From: Neobacillus sp. WH10
GTDB lineage: Bacteria; Bacillota; Bacilli; Bacillales; Cytobacillaceae
Direction of reading: 5' to 3'
Assembly: GCF_030123405.1 (NCBI RefSeq)
Contig: NZ_CP126110.1
Coordinates: forward strand, 1,798,001-1,862,000
DNA: 64,000 nt
A model generated the notes under the pieces. The model was not told the DNA's origin. It saw only the letters and a program-made list of their open reading frames with translations, and did not search any database. This document shows, in pieces, positions 16,169 to 24,487 of the stretch (the stretch's first letter is position 1; the number at the start of each line of letters is the position of its first letter). The position numbers and the translations under genes are program-made.

Positions 16169-17674
16169 ATGGAAACTGATTATGAGGAGTCTGCGATGGG
16201 CAGCTTACAAAAAAGGCAAACGAAAAAACCGCTTGTACTAGCATCAGTGATGCTAGCCATGTTTATGGGGGCTATTGAAGCGACGATTGTTTCAACTGCA
16301 ATGCCGGCAATTGTCGCAGATTTAGGTGGGTTTGCACTTTATAGCTGGGTGTTCTCTGCCTACCTTTTAATGAATTCTGTTACTGTCCTGATATATGGAA
16401 AACTGTCTGATTTATTTGGTCGAAAGCCGATTCTTACTTTTGGAATTGTTATTTTTTTAATCGGTTCAATTTTATGCGGCTTTGCCACATCTATGAAGTC
16501 ACTGATCATTTTTCGATTAATTCAAGGTTTTGGTGCAGGAGCGGTCACATCAATAGCAACAACCATAGTGGGAGATATATACAACCCTGAAGAAAGGGCG
16601 AAAATTCAGGGTTATCTTTCAAGTGTATGGGGGATTTCTGCGATTGCAGGTCCGGCAGTCGGCGGTTTGCTCGTTCAATATGTCAGTTGGCATTATGTTT
16701 TCTGGATTAATATTCCACTTGGAATCCTGTCATTAGTTGGACTCTGGCTGTACTTGCATGAAAATGTAGAAAAGAAAAAACATGAAATAGACTATCTTGG
16801 TGCCATCTTCTTAACGATTACGATTTCAACGCTAATGTTTGTCCTAGTTGAAGGTGGAGGCCGCTTTGGATCATGGCAGATTGTCAGTCTGTTTATTTTG
16901 TCAGGACTATCATTGATTGCGTTTATTTTTCAAGAAGGACGGGCTTCTGAACCAGTGATGCCATTTTCAATTTGGAAGGAACGCTCCATTTTTATCGCCA
17001 ATATCACATCATTAACAACTGGTGTGATTTTAATAGGGATCTCAAGCTTTTTACCGACTTTTGTTCAGGGTGTAATGGAACAACCCCCAATTGTTGCAGG
17101 ATTTACACTAACCATGATGTCAATCGGCTGGCCAATAGCATCCACACTTTCGGGGCGGATGCTAACCACAATCGGGTACCGGAAAACCTCCATTACTGGT
17201 GGAATATTCTTAATTATTGGGAGTATTGCTTTTGTGACTATGTCGGCTTCCTCTGGTCCAATATGGGCAGCAGTGGGCTCCTTTTTGGTTGGTGTGGGGA
17301 TGGGTCTTACATCCACTGCATTTATTGTCTCGATTCAAAGTACTGTTGGCTGGCAGCAAAGGGGAATTGCTACTGCAGCGAATATGTTCATGCGAAATCT
17401 TGGCAACACTATTGGTGCGGCATTGTTAGGAGGAATCCTAAATAACCGCATGACCCATTATTTTAGTCAAAAAGATGGGTCCTTATCAGTAGATGATGCC
17501 AATATTCTCTTAAATGCAAGTGATCGAGATAAACTGACTGAATCTGTCAAAGGTATTTTACAGGATGGACTGACGTTTTCTTTACACACTGTTTATTATG
17601 TAGTCCTCACTTTTGCTTTCGTTAGTTTGCTATTTATATTATTTATCCCGAAAAAGAACGCAGCCTCTGATTAA
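16169..17674 (+). CDS. MFS drug transporter, DHA2 (14-TM) family
   Basis: 501 aa integral membrane protein of the EmrB/QacA type, a proton-driven multidrug exporter. Visible family motifs are GAIEATIVSTAMPAI in TM1 (antiporter motif D1), the motif-A loop GKLSDLFGRKP, RLIQGFGAGA in TM4 (motif B) and WGISAIAGPAVGG in TM5 (motif C). The ATG at 16169 is five bases after GAGGTG; a TTG three bases earlier is an alternative. It precedes ccpC by 30 bases and may share its transcript. The drug substrate is unknown. Confidence 0.9.
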   Translation: METDYEESAMGSLQKRQTKKPLVLASVMLAMFMGAIEATIVSTAMPAIVADLGGFALYSWVFSAYLLMNSVTVLIYGKLSDLFGRKPILTFGIVIFLIGSILCGFATSMKSLIIFRLIQGFGAGAVTSIATTIVGDIYNPEERAKIQGYLSSVWGISAIAGPAVGGLLVQYVSWHYVFWINIPLGILSLVGLWLYLHENVEKKKHEIDYLGAIFLTITISTLMFVLVEGGGRFGSWQIVSLFILSGLSLIAFIFQEGRASEPVMPFSIWKERSIFIANITSLTTGVILIGISSFLPTFVQGVMEQPPIVAGFTLTMMSIGWPIASTLSGRMLTTIGYRKTSITGGIFLIIGSIAFVTMSASSGPIWAAVGSFLVGVGMGLTSTAFIVSIQSTVGWQQRGIATAANMFMRNLGNTIGAALLGGILNNRMTHYFSQKDGSLSVDDANILLNASDRDKLTESVKGILQDGLTFSLHTVYYVVLTFAFVSLLFILFIPKKNAASD

Positions 17675-17704
17675 ACTCATACGGCCTATTAAGGAGAGAT
17701 TTTC

Positions 17705-18592
17705 TTGTCCTCATTAACAGAATTTCAATTATTATCTGTATTAGCACAGGAAATGAATATGCGTAAAGCATCGGAGCGGTTATTTGTATCTCAGCCAGCC
17801 CTCTCACAACGGTTACAAACAATTGAAAAAGAGTGGGGGACGAAACTATTTATTCGCTCACAAAAAGGGCTAGCACTAACTCCGGCTGGAGAACATGTCA
17901 TAGATTTTGTTAACGACGTTCTTAAAAAACAAGAAAAAGTTCGCGAAACCATCCATTCCCTCCAAGCAGGAGTTTCTGGGACATTGAAAATTGCTGTGGC
18001 ATCCATCGTAGGTCAGAACTGGCTGCCACAAGTCTTAAAGAAGTTCATAGATAAGTACCCGCAAGCAAAAATTTCACTGATAACGGGGTGGAGTAGCGAA
18101 ATACTTAAATGCTTATACGATGACCAGGTACATATAGGGATAATCCGAGGAACTCCGGATTGGAAGGGGATAAAAGTTCATCTTTTTAACGATCCGCTTT
18201 ATTTAGTTGATCGGGAAATTACTAGACCTGAACAAGTATTAGCAACCGACCGTCCGTTTATTCAATTTAAAAGTGATTCTAATTATTATCAAGAGATTCA
18301 AGATTGGTGGATGCGTAACTTTAAAACCTCACCTAAGAGGACAGTCGTTGTAGACCAAATTGAGACGTGTAAACAAATGGCCTTTAACGGAATAGGCTAC
18401 GCCATTTTGCCGGCGATTACGCTAAGTAGAGCAGAAAAGGATATTTTTAAAATACCCCTTGTGGATGAGAATAACAAGCCATTAAAACGTGATACATGGC
18501 TGTTAGGGTATGAGTCTGCCTTCCAATTAAAGCAAGTTTCAGCCTTTGTTGAGCTGATCAAAGAACACATCGCTGAATCTTCTGAAGATTAG
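17705..18592 (+). CDS. ccpC: LysR-family regulator CcpC
   Basis: 295 aa with an N-terminal winged helix (MNMRKASERLFVSQPALSQR) and a C-terminal effector domain. The effector domain contains ITGWSSEILK and QIETCKQMAFNGIGYAILP, which match my recollection of B. subtilis CcpC (YkuM), the citrate-responsive repressor of citZ and citB. The position before dapH agrees. TTG start preceded by AGGAGAG. The flavodoxin genes ykuNOP, found here in B. subtilis, are absent. Confidence 0.92.
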   Translation: MSSLTEFQLLSVLAQEMNMRKASERLFVSQPALSQRLQTIEKEWGTKLFIRSQKGLALTPAGEHVIDFVNDVLKKQEKVRETIHSLQAGVSGTLKIAVASIVGQNWLPQVLKKFIDKYPQAKISLITGWSSEILKCLYDDQVHIGIIRGTPDWKGIKVHLFNDPLYLVDREITRPEQVLATDRPFIQFKSDSNYYQEIQDWWMRNFKTSPKRTVVVDQIETCKQMAFNGIGYAILPAITLSRAEKDIFKIPLVDENNKPLKRDTWLLGYESAFQLKQVSAFVELIKEHIAESSED

Positions 18593-18666
18593 TGGTGTTT
18601 TTCTTGTTTTCATTACTGTTGTTTGTTAAAGTATTTTCAGTACATATTTATAGGGGGTAAAAAATT

Positions 18667-19377
18667 ATGAAAATGATGGATGCTAATGAAATTATTTCCT
18701 TTATCCAAAATAGTAAAAAATCTACACCAGTTAAGGTTTATTTGAAAGGTGAATTAGAAGGAATTAATTTTGGGAGCGAAGCAAAAGCTTTTATTAATGG
18801 TAGTACAGGTGTTGTCTTTGGTGAATGGTCAGAAATTACTGCTGCTTTAGAAGCAAACAAGAACAAAATTGAAGATTTTGTTGTAGAAAATGACCGTCGC
18901 AATTCAGCCATACCATTGTTAGACACAAAATATATTAATGCTCGTATTGAGCCAGGTGTCATTATCCGTGACCAAGTGGAAATCGGTGATAATGCAGTGA
19001 TCATGATGGGCGCTGTTATTAATATTGGTGCAGTGATTGGCGAAAAAACGATGATTGATATGGGTGTTGTCCTTGGGGGCAGAGCAACAGTCGGGAATAA
19101 TTGTCACATCGGGGCTGGAACCGTTTTAGCAGGGGTAATTGAGCCGCCGTCTGCAAAACCCGTTGTTATTGAAGATGATGTTCTAATTGGAGCGAATGCC
19201 GTGGTACTTGAAGGAGTAACAGTAGGTACAGGGGCGGTTGTTGCCGCAGGAGCTGTAGTAACTAAAGATGTTCCTCCATTTACTGTGGTAGCTGGAACAC
19301 CAGCAAGGAAAATAAAAGACATTGATGAAAAGACAAAATCAAAGACAGAAATCATGCAAGAACTTCGTCAATTATAG
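18667..19377 (+). CDS. dapH: tetrahydrodipicolinate N-acetyltransferase
   Basis: 236 aa. Acetylates tetrahydrodipicolinate from acetyl-CoA in the acetyl branch of diaminopimelate/lysine synthesis. An N-terminal alpha/beta domain (1-90) is followed by a left-handed beta-helix of hexapeptide repeats (IGDNAVIMMGAVINIGAVIG and onward) and the C-terminal AGTPARKIKDI loop. Ribosome binding site GGGGG. A terminator at 19387 separates it from dapL, yet the spacing suggests joint expression by read-through. Confidence 0.96.
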   Translation: MKMMDANEIISFIQNSKKSTPVKVYLKGELEGINFGSEAKAFINGSTGVVFGEWSEITAALEANKNKIEDFVVENDRRNSAIPLLDTKYINARIEPGVIIRDQVEIGDNAVIMMGAVINIGAVIGEKTMIDMGVVLGGRATVGNNCHIGAGTVLAGVIEPPSAKPVVIEDDVLIGANAVVLEGVTVGTGAVVAAGAVVTKDVPPFTVVAGTPARKIKDIDEKTKSKTEIMQELRQL

Positions 19378-19386
19378 AAAAAGCAG

Positions 19387-19415
19387 GCGTGGAACCTATT
19401 CCACGCTTCTTTTTT
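19387..19415 (+). terminator. intercistronic terminator between dapH and dapL
   Basis: GCGTGGAA/TTCCACGC followed by CTTCTTTTTT, ending about 20 bases before dapL. It may reduce dapL relative to dapH. Confidence 0.8.
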
Positions 19416-19434
19416 AAAAAGGAGAGGTACATAG

Positions 19435-20553
19435 ATGGACCCATTAATCAAAATTCGCCGTGACCTTCATCAAATACCTGAATTAGGTTTTCAAGAGTTC
19501 AAAACGCAAGCATATTTATTGTCTTACATACAGTCATTGCCTCAAGATCGTATTTCGATAAAAAAATGGAGGACAGGCTTATTTGTAAAGATTCATGGTC
19601 TTAATCCTGCAAAAACAATCGGATATAGAACGGATATTGATGGCCTTCCTATAACCGAGGAAACAGATTTATCTTTTTCCTCTTCACACGAGGCAAAGAT
19701 GCATGCCTGCGGCCATGATTTTCATATGACAATTGCTCTTGGTGTGCTTTCCCATTTTGTACGAAATCCTATTAATGATGACCTTTTGTTTGTTTTTCAA
19801 CCTGCTGAGGAAGGGCCTGGGGGCGCGGAACCAATGTTGAAATCGGAAGAGATGAAGGAATGGATGCCGGACATGATTGTTGCCCTCCATATTGCTCCAG
19901 AGTATCCTGTTGGAACAATTGCCTTGAAAGAAGGGTTATTATTTGCCAATACTTCGGAATTGTTTATTGACCTAAAGGGAAAGGGGGGACATGCCGCCTA
20001 TCCACACCAAACAAATGATATGGTAATCGCTGCCTGTTCACTAGTCAATCAGCTGCAAACCATCGTTTCTAGAAATGTAAATCCATTAGACAGTGCCGTC
20101 ATCACTATAGGTAAAATAACAGGTGGAACGGTTCAAAATATTATCGCTGAAAAGGCAAGGCTTGAAGGAACGATTCGGACATTATCACCAGAATCGATGA
20201 AAAAGGTTAAGAACCGAATTGAGGCTGTTGTAAAAGGAATTGAAATAGGCTTTGAATGTGAAGCCGTCATTGACTATGGTTCAATGTACCACCAAGTATA
20301 TAACATGGAATCGATTACAAGAGAGTTTATCAATTTTATTCAAGTGGATCCAGATGTAAGGGTGATTGAATGTGAAGAAGCGATGACAGGTGAGGATTTT
20401 GGCTATATGCTTAGAGAAATTCCTGGTTTCATGTTTTGGCTAGGTGTTGACTCACCGTTTGGTCTGCATCATGCCAAATTAAACCCAAATGAAGCGGCGA
20501 TTGATGTGGCTGTTAAGGTTTTAACAAATTATATTTCGTATAAAGGGAATTAG
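19435..20553 (+). CDS. dapL: N-acetyldiaminopimelate deacetylase
   Basis: 372 aa M20-family metallohydrolase that removes the acetyl group from N-acetyl-LL-diaminopimelate, the step after PatA. Metal and catalytic motifs: YRTDIDGLPI, HACGHDFHM, FQPAEEGPGGAEPM, ALHIAPEYP and, near the end, FGLHHAKLNPNE. Ribosome binding site AAGGAGAGG. It follows dapH as in B. subtilis (ykuQ-ykuR). Some catalogues reserve the symbol dapL for the LL-DAP aminotransferase; here it means the deacetylase. Confidence 0.95.
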   Translation: MDPLIKIRRDLHQIPELGFQEFKTQAYLLSYIQSLPQDRISIKKWRTGLFVKIHGLNPAKTIGYRTDIDGLPITEETDLSFSSSHEAKMHACGHDFHMTIALGVLSHFVRNPINDDLLFVFQPAEEGPGGAEPMLKSEEMKEWMPDMIVALHIAPEYPVGTIALKEGLLFANTSELFIDLKGKGGHAAYPHQTNDMVIAACSLVNQLQTIVSRNVNPLDSAVITIGKITGGTVQNIIAEKARLEGTIRTLSPESMKKVKNRIEAVVKGIEIGFECEAVIDYGSMYHQVYNMESITREFINFIQVDPDVRVIECEEAMTGEDFGYMLREIPGFMFWLGVDSPFGLHHAKLNPNEAAIDVAVKVLTNYISYKGN

Positions 20554-20732
20554 TTATAAGCTCTTACTTATAAAGTCATTTTATTTGGTCCTGTTGGTTA
20601 ATCATGTTAAAATTTAATGGAATACTGTTACATATTGTCGTTTATTCTCATGGGAAATAGGCAAAACTGACTTAAAGGGAAATAAATTGTAATTTGAAAT
20701 TAATATTTATTTAAACTAATTATAATTTAATA

Positions 20733-20761
20733 TTGACTCGAAATTAGATTTGTCCTATAAT
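20733..20761 (+). promoter_or_regulatory. sigma-A promoter of ykuU
   Basis: TTGACT (20733-20738), 17-base spacer, TATAAT (20756-20761), about 70 bases before ykuU. AT-rich flanks loosely resemble a PerR box but do not match it well. Confidence 0.8.
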
Positions 20762-20834
20762 GAGAATTGTCAAAAGGTTAGCAACTGAGAATTGCTAGTA
20801 AATCTTATTAATTAATTTATTTGGAGGGATTATA

Positions 20835-21383
20835 ATGCCAGAACGTATGGTAGGTAAACAAGCTCCACGCTTTGAAATGGAAGCTGTAATGCCAAACAAA
20901 GAATTTAAAAAAGTAAGCCTTGAAGAAAACATGAAAAATGATAAATGGACTGTATTGTTCTTCTATCCAATGGACTTTACATTTGTTTGTCCAACTGAAA
21001 TTACAGCGATGTCCGATCGTTATGAAGAGTTTGAAGATCTAGATGCAGTTGTTATTGGTGCATCAACTGATACCATTCATACGCACCTTGCATGGATTAA
21101 AACAGATCGTAAAGAAAACGGTCTTGGCGAATTAAACTATCCACTAGCAGCAGATACTAACCATGTTGTTGCTCGTGATTATGGCGTGTTAATTGAAGAA
21201 GAAGGTATTGCTCTTCGCGGCCTTTTCATCATCGATCCAGAAGGTGAATTAAAATATTCTGTTGTAAACCACAACAATATCGGCCGTGATGTAGATGAAA
21301 CTTTACGTGTTCTTCAAGCATTACAAACTGGCGGTCTTTGCCCTGCAAACTGGAAGCCAGGACAATCAACATTAAACGTATAA
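20835..21383 (+). CDS. ykuU: 2-Cys peroxiredoxin
   Basis: 182 aa thiol peroxidase of the AhpC/Prx1 class. The peroxidatic Cys lies in FTFVCPTEITAMSD (about residue 53) and the resolving Cys in GGLCPANWKPGQ near the C-terminus, so both redox residues are present. Strong ribosome binding site TTGGAGG and sigma-A promoter. It is followed by ykuV, a thioredoxin-like protein, as in B. subtilis; together they suggest a peroxide-reduction pair (inference). Confidence 0.95.
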   Translation: MPERMVGKQAPRFEMEAVMPNKEFKKVSLEENMKNDKWTVLFFYPMDFTFVCPTEITAMSDRYEEFEDLDAVVIGASTDTIHTHLAWIKTDRKENGLGELNYPLAADTNHVVARDYGVLIEEEGIALRGLFIIDPEGELKYSVVNHNNIGRDVDETLRVLQALQTGGLCPANWKPGQSTLNV

Positions 21384-21397
21384 TTTATCTTAACATG

Positions 21398-21434
21398 ATA
21401 GACCTAACCTTACATAAGTGTTAGGTCTATTTTA
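21398..21434 (+). terminator. ykuU terminator
   Basis: ATAGACCTAAC pairs with GTTAGGTCTAT, followed by a short T-run. Confidence 0.8.
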
Positions 21435-21450
21435 AAATAGGGGGCTTAAC

Positions 21451-21906
21451 ATGAAATTACGCGAACCAATGCCAGAGCTAACCGGGGCGACTGAATGGTT
21501 AAACGGTCAAGTAACAAGAGATGAATTAATCGGCGAAAAACCAACATTAATTCATTTTTGGTCAATTAGCTGTCATCTGTGTAAGGAAGCGATGCCGCAA
21601 GTAAATCAATTCCGTGATGATTTTAAAGAGAAATTAAACGTGGTCGCGGTTCATATGCCACGATCTGAAAATGATTTAAATCTTGAAGAAATTAAGAAAG
21701 TGGCAGCAGAACATGAGATCACACAGCCAATCTTTGTGGACAGTGAGCATAAGCTAACAGAAATCTTTGAAAATCAATATGTTCCTGCCTATTATGTATT
21801 CGATCGTGAAGGCAAGCTCCGTCATTTTCAAGCCGGTGGAAGCGGGATGAAAATGCTTGAGAAACGCGTCAATCGTGTTTTAGATGAATTGGAAAAAACT
21901 GAATAA
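21451..21906 (+). CDS. ykuV: thiol-disulfide oxidoreductase YkuV
   Basis: 151 aa thioredoxin-fold protein without a signal peptide. The redox site is CHLC in HFWSISCHLCKEAMP, with cis-Pro in NQYVPAYYVFD. In B. subtilis YkuV is a cytoplasmic ResA-like thiol-disulfide oxidoreductase. Ribosome binding site GGGGG. A terminator follows, and then the IS200 element, where rok stands in B. subtilis. Confidence 0.93.
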   Translation: MKLREPMPELTGATEWLNGQVTRDELIGEKPTLIHFWSISCHLCKEAMPQVNQFRDDFKEKLNVVAVHMPRSENDLNLEEIKKVAAEHEITQPIFVDSEHKLTEIFENQYVPAYYVFDREGKLRHFQAGGSGMKMLEKRVNRVLDELEKTE

Positions 21907-21920
21907 GATTGACAAAGGGA

Positions 21921-21957
21921 AAACTGTTCGTTGAATATCAACGGGCAGTTTTTTTAT
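21921..21957 (+). terminator. ykuV terminator
   Basis: AAACTGTTCGTTGA pairs with TCAACGGGCAGTTT, followed by a T-run, just left of the IS200 end. Confidence 0.75.
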
Positions 21958-22027
21958 TATGCTTTTAAAACCACACGCTCTGCGTGTGTGCAAACGAAAC
22001 TTCAAGAGTTGTATTAGAAGAGAAAAA

Positions 22028-22086
22028 ATCTCCAATCGTTATAATAGAAGATGGCCGTCAAACCAACTTCAATAACGAGAGGAGAT
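22028..22086 (+). promoter_or_regulatory. hairpin sequestering the tnpA ribosome binding site
   Basis: ATCTCC (22028-22033) pairs with GGAGAT (22081-22086) and TCGTTAT (22036-22042) with ATAACGA (22072-22078), leaving a 2x2 internal loop. GGAGAT is the Shine-Dalgarno of tnpA. Translation repression by such a leader is established for Salmonella IS200; conservation here is read from the bases. Confidence 0.7.
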
Positions 22087-22093
22087 CATGCTC

Positions 22094-22549
22094 ATGTCGA
22101 GCGACAATAGTTTATCACATACAAGATGGAATTGTAAGTATCACATCGTGTTCATCCCAAAATATAGAAGGAAAATTATTTATGGGAAACTAAGAAAGGA
22201 AATAGGTGCGATTCTAAGAAGACTATGTGAAATGAAAGATGTAGAAATTATTGAAGCACATGCAATGCCAGACCATATTCACATGTTAGTCAAAATACCA
22301 CCGAAAATGTCAGTTTCGTATTTCATGGGATATTTAAAGGGAAAGAGTTCCTTGATGATCCATGATAGACATGCAAATTTAAAATACAATTATGGTAATC
22401 GAACATTTTGGGCAAAAGGATATTATGTAAGTACAGTTGGATTAAATGAAAAAACGATAGCAAAGTATATTCGGGAACAGGAAGCAGAGGATCGTTTGCG
22501 CGACAACATGAGCAAGCGAGAATACGTTGATCCATTTAAAGATAAATAG
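22094..22549 (+). CDS. tnpA: IS200-type transposase TnpA (Y1 HUH)
   Basis: 151 aa single-strand transposase. The HUH motif is HIHMLVKIP, preceded by AHAMPD, and the nucleophile Tyr lies in the C-terminal helix IAKYIREQEAEDR. N-terminal SHTRWNCKYHIVFIPKYRR is typical of the family. Full length and apparently intact. The second ATG (22094) is preferred because the first (22088) is only three bases from the Shine-Dalgarno. Confidence 0.93.
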   Translation: MSSDNSLSHTRWNCKYHIVFIPKYRRKIIYGKLRKEIGAILRRLCEMKDVEIIEAHAMPDHIHMLVKIPPKMSVSYFMGYLKGKSSLMIHDRHANLKYNYGNRTFWAKGYYVSTVGLNEKTIAKYIREQEAEDRLRDNMSKREYVDPFKDK

Positions 22550-22785
22550 TGGAGATAAACGGTTGACGGTCAATTAAGAGGCCCCTTCAGGGGCTTTGTT
22601 GGTAAAGTGCCCTTATAGGGCGAAATTAAAACCGCCCGTTTTACGGGCGGATACTTACTTGGCCTTTTTCCGTGTTAATCAATATTTTAGTATTTTGTAA
22701 CCTTGCTTTCGATTTATCGTCCGTATTAGTAATAAGTGTATCTTTCGGATAGTAACTATTAGAGAAAAAGAAGGGGTGTTTGAGA

Positions 22786-23700
22786 TTGATAAAACAATTA
22801 AAGGTATTTCTTGTTTTTATTATTGCGATAATGCTTGGGTTAGCCGGGTGCAGTTCGAATAGTAAAAGTGACAGTACAAAAATGAATGTAGGAAGTAAAA
22901 CGGAAAGGGACTCATCTAAGGCTGGCGGTGGAGACCAAGCGGCTTTATTCTCTAATGGAAAGGATAAGGATGAGAAAACATCAGATACCGCAAATATTGA
23001 GATACCAAACCAGATGGTCATCTATAAGGCTGACCTGCAGCTGCGCGTTAAAAAATTTGATCAAACTGTCAGAAGTTTAGAAGAAAAAGCCCAAAAATAT
23101 GGGGGCTATATAGCTGAATCCACTGTGACAAAAGAGGGGAAAGAACAATTGAGTGGAAGTCTGACAATAAGAGTACCGCAAAAGCATTTCCAAAACTTTT
23201 TGCATGAAGCTGAAGGGCAAGCAGCTGAGGTGCTGCAGAGGAATATTACAGGGCAGGATGTAACAGAGGAATATGTTGACCTTGAATCAAGATTAAAATC
23301 TAAAAAGGTTGTTGAGGAGAGGCTGATGACCTTTATGAACAGCGCAGCAAAAACAGAGGATTTATTAAAAATTTCTGCGGATTTAGCGGCTGTTCAAGAA
23401 GAAATAGAGACGATTCAAGGAAAAATGAAGTTTTTAGAAAACCAAACATCTCTATCGACTGTAAATATTACCCTTTATGAAAATAAGGTTATTGTTCCGG
23501 ATATTGATCAAGACAAACTAAATACTTGGGAGAAAACAAAAAAACAATTTATGAAAAGCACCAATATGTTATTGGCGGGCCTATCAGGATTAGTTGTATT
23601 TATTATTGGTAACATTCCACTAATTGGAGTTTTGTTAATCGTTTGTTTTCTCTTCCTCTTCTACTATAAAAAAAGGAAAAATAGAAATAGTCAGGATTAA
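22786..23700 (+). CDS. DUF4349 lipoprotein with C-terminal membrane anchor
   Basis: 304 aa. Signal with lipobox LAGC, a Ser/Lys/Asp-rich linker, a DUF4349-type domain beginning VIYKADLQLRVKKFDQTV with a coiled coil (DLAAVQEEIETIQGKMKFLE), then a hydrophobic segment (about 262-292) and a basic tail. TTG 22786 is chosen over TTG 22780 because GGGGTG is better spaced. Function unknown, though members of this family are cell-surface proteins. It lies just beyond the IS element. Confidence 0.82.
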   Translation: MIKQLKVFLVFIIAIMLGLAGCSSNSKSDSTKMNVGSKTERDSSKAGGGDQAALFSNGKDKDEKTSDTANIEIPNQMVIYKADLQLRVKKFDQTVRSLEEKAQKYGGYIAESTVTKEGKEQLSGSLTIRVPQKHFQNFLHEAEGQAAEVLQRNITGQDVTEEYVDLESRLKSKKVVEERLMTFMNSAAKTEDLLKISADLAAVQEEIETIQGKMKFLENQTSLSTVNITLYENKVIVPDIDQDKLNTWEKTKKQFMKSTNMLLAGLSGLVVFIIGNIPLIGVLLIVCFLFLFYYKKRKNRNSQD

Positions 23701-23787
23701 GAGGGGATAACTCGTTATATATAAAATTGGTGAAGAATGCTAAAATAAACCTATATTAAGATCATTGTTTTTATCGGAGGAGTTATT

Positions 23788-24447
23788 ATGAAGAAGAGTT
23801 TTGCAGTAATAGGGCTTGGTCGGTTTGGTGGAAGTATTTGTCGTACTCTAACCGATGAAGGGATGGAAGTGTTAGGTATTGATGTAAATGAAGAACGTGT
23901 AAATGAATATGCCATGATTGCTTCCCATGCGGTAGTTGGTGATTCAACAGATGAAAATGTCTTGAAAAGTTTAGGAATTCGTAATTTCGACCATGTGATT
24001 GTCGCGATTGGCGATGATATTCAGGCAAGTATACTCACAACTCTTATTCTAAAGGAATTAGGGGTAGCTTGTATTACAGCAAAGGCTCAAAATGATTATC
24101 ACGAAAAAGTTCTTCGGAAAATTGGCGCCGATCATGTTGTTCACCCTGAAAGAGATATGGGGAAACGGATTGCCAACAATATGGCTTCAAGTAATGTGGT
24201 TGACTATTTAGAACTTTCTGCTGAGCATAGTATTGTAGAAATAGTTGCAAACGCAAGACTAGGCGGACGTACTATAATGGATATGGATATTCGTAAAAAA
24301 TATGGGTTGAATATTGTAGCCATTAAAAGAGGAGAAGAAATTATTGTTTCTCCACAAGCGAAAGAAATCCTTTATGTAAATGATGTTTTAATTGTGATTG
24401 GAAACGATAGCGATATCGACAGATTCGAAAGAAAAGTCTTAGAATAA
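23788..24447 (+). CDS. ktrC: KtrC/KtrA-type potassium uptake regulatory subunit
   Basis: 219 aa RCK protein: RCK_N Rossmann domain (IGLGRFGGSICRTL, residues 8-21; GDSTDENVL; IVAIGDD) and RCK_C domain (about 135-219) that binds c-di-AMP in this family (established). It gates a KtrD/KtrB K+ channel, which is not encoded in the window. Position before rnjA matches B. subtilis ykqB (ktrC). Ribosome binding site CGGAGGAG. Confidence 0.92.
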   Translation: MKKSFAVIGLGRFGGSICRTLTDEGMEVLGIDVNEERVNEYAMIASHAVVGDSTDENVLKSLGIRNFDHVIVAIGDDIQASILTTLILKELGVACITAKAQNDYHEKVLRKIGADHVVHPERDMGKRIANNMASSNVVDYLELSAEHSIVEIVANARLGGRTIMDMDIRKKYGLNIVAIKRGEEIIVSPQAKEILYVNDVLIVIGNDSDIDRFERKVLE

Positions 24448-24450
24448 AAA

Positions 24451-24487
24451 ACGGAAGTGCCTAAAATAAGGCGCTTCCGTTTTTTTA
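24451..24487. terminator. bidirectional terminator ktrC / rnjA
   Basis: ACGGAAGTGCCT/AGGCGCTTCCGT followed by TTTTTTT on plus and by A-run complement on minus, between convergent genes. Confidence 0.88.

Larger units (their letters stand above)
21965..22655 (+). mobile_element. IS200/IS605-family insertion sequence (IS200 type, tnpA only)
   Basis: Left-end hairpin CACACGC/GCGTGTG (21972-21988), a single tnpA gene, and right-end hairpins: GGCCCC/GGGGC (about 22578-22597), GCCCT/AGGGC (about 22609-22621) and CCGCCCG TTTTA CGGGCGG (22632-22650). The family has subterminal palindromes instead of terminal inverted repeats and makes no target duplication, so exact ends cannot be fixed by eye; the limits are approximate. 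No tnpB accompanies it. Confidence 0.85.

Noticed and set aside
20715..20740. Possible PerR box upstream of ykuU
   Set aside because: TTATAATTTAATATT lacks the inverted right half of TTATAATnATTATAA.
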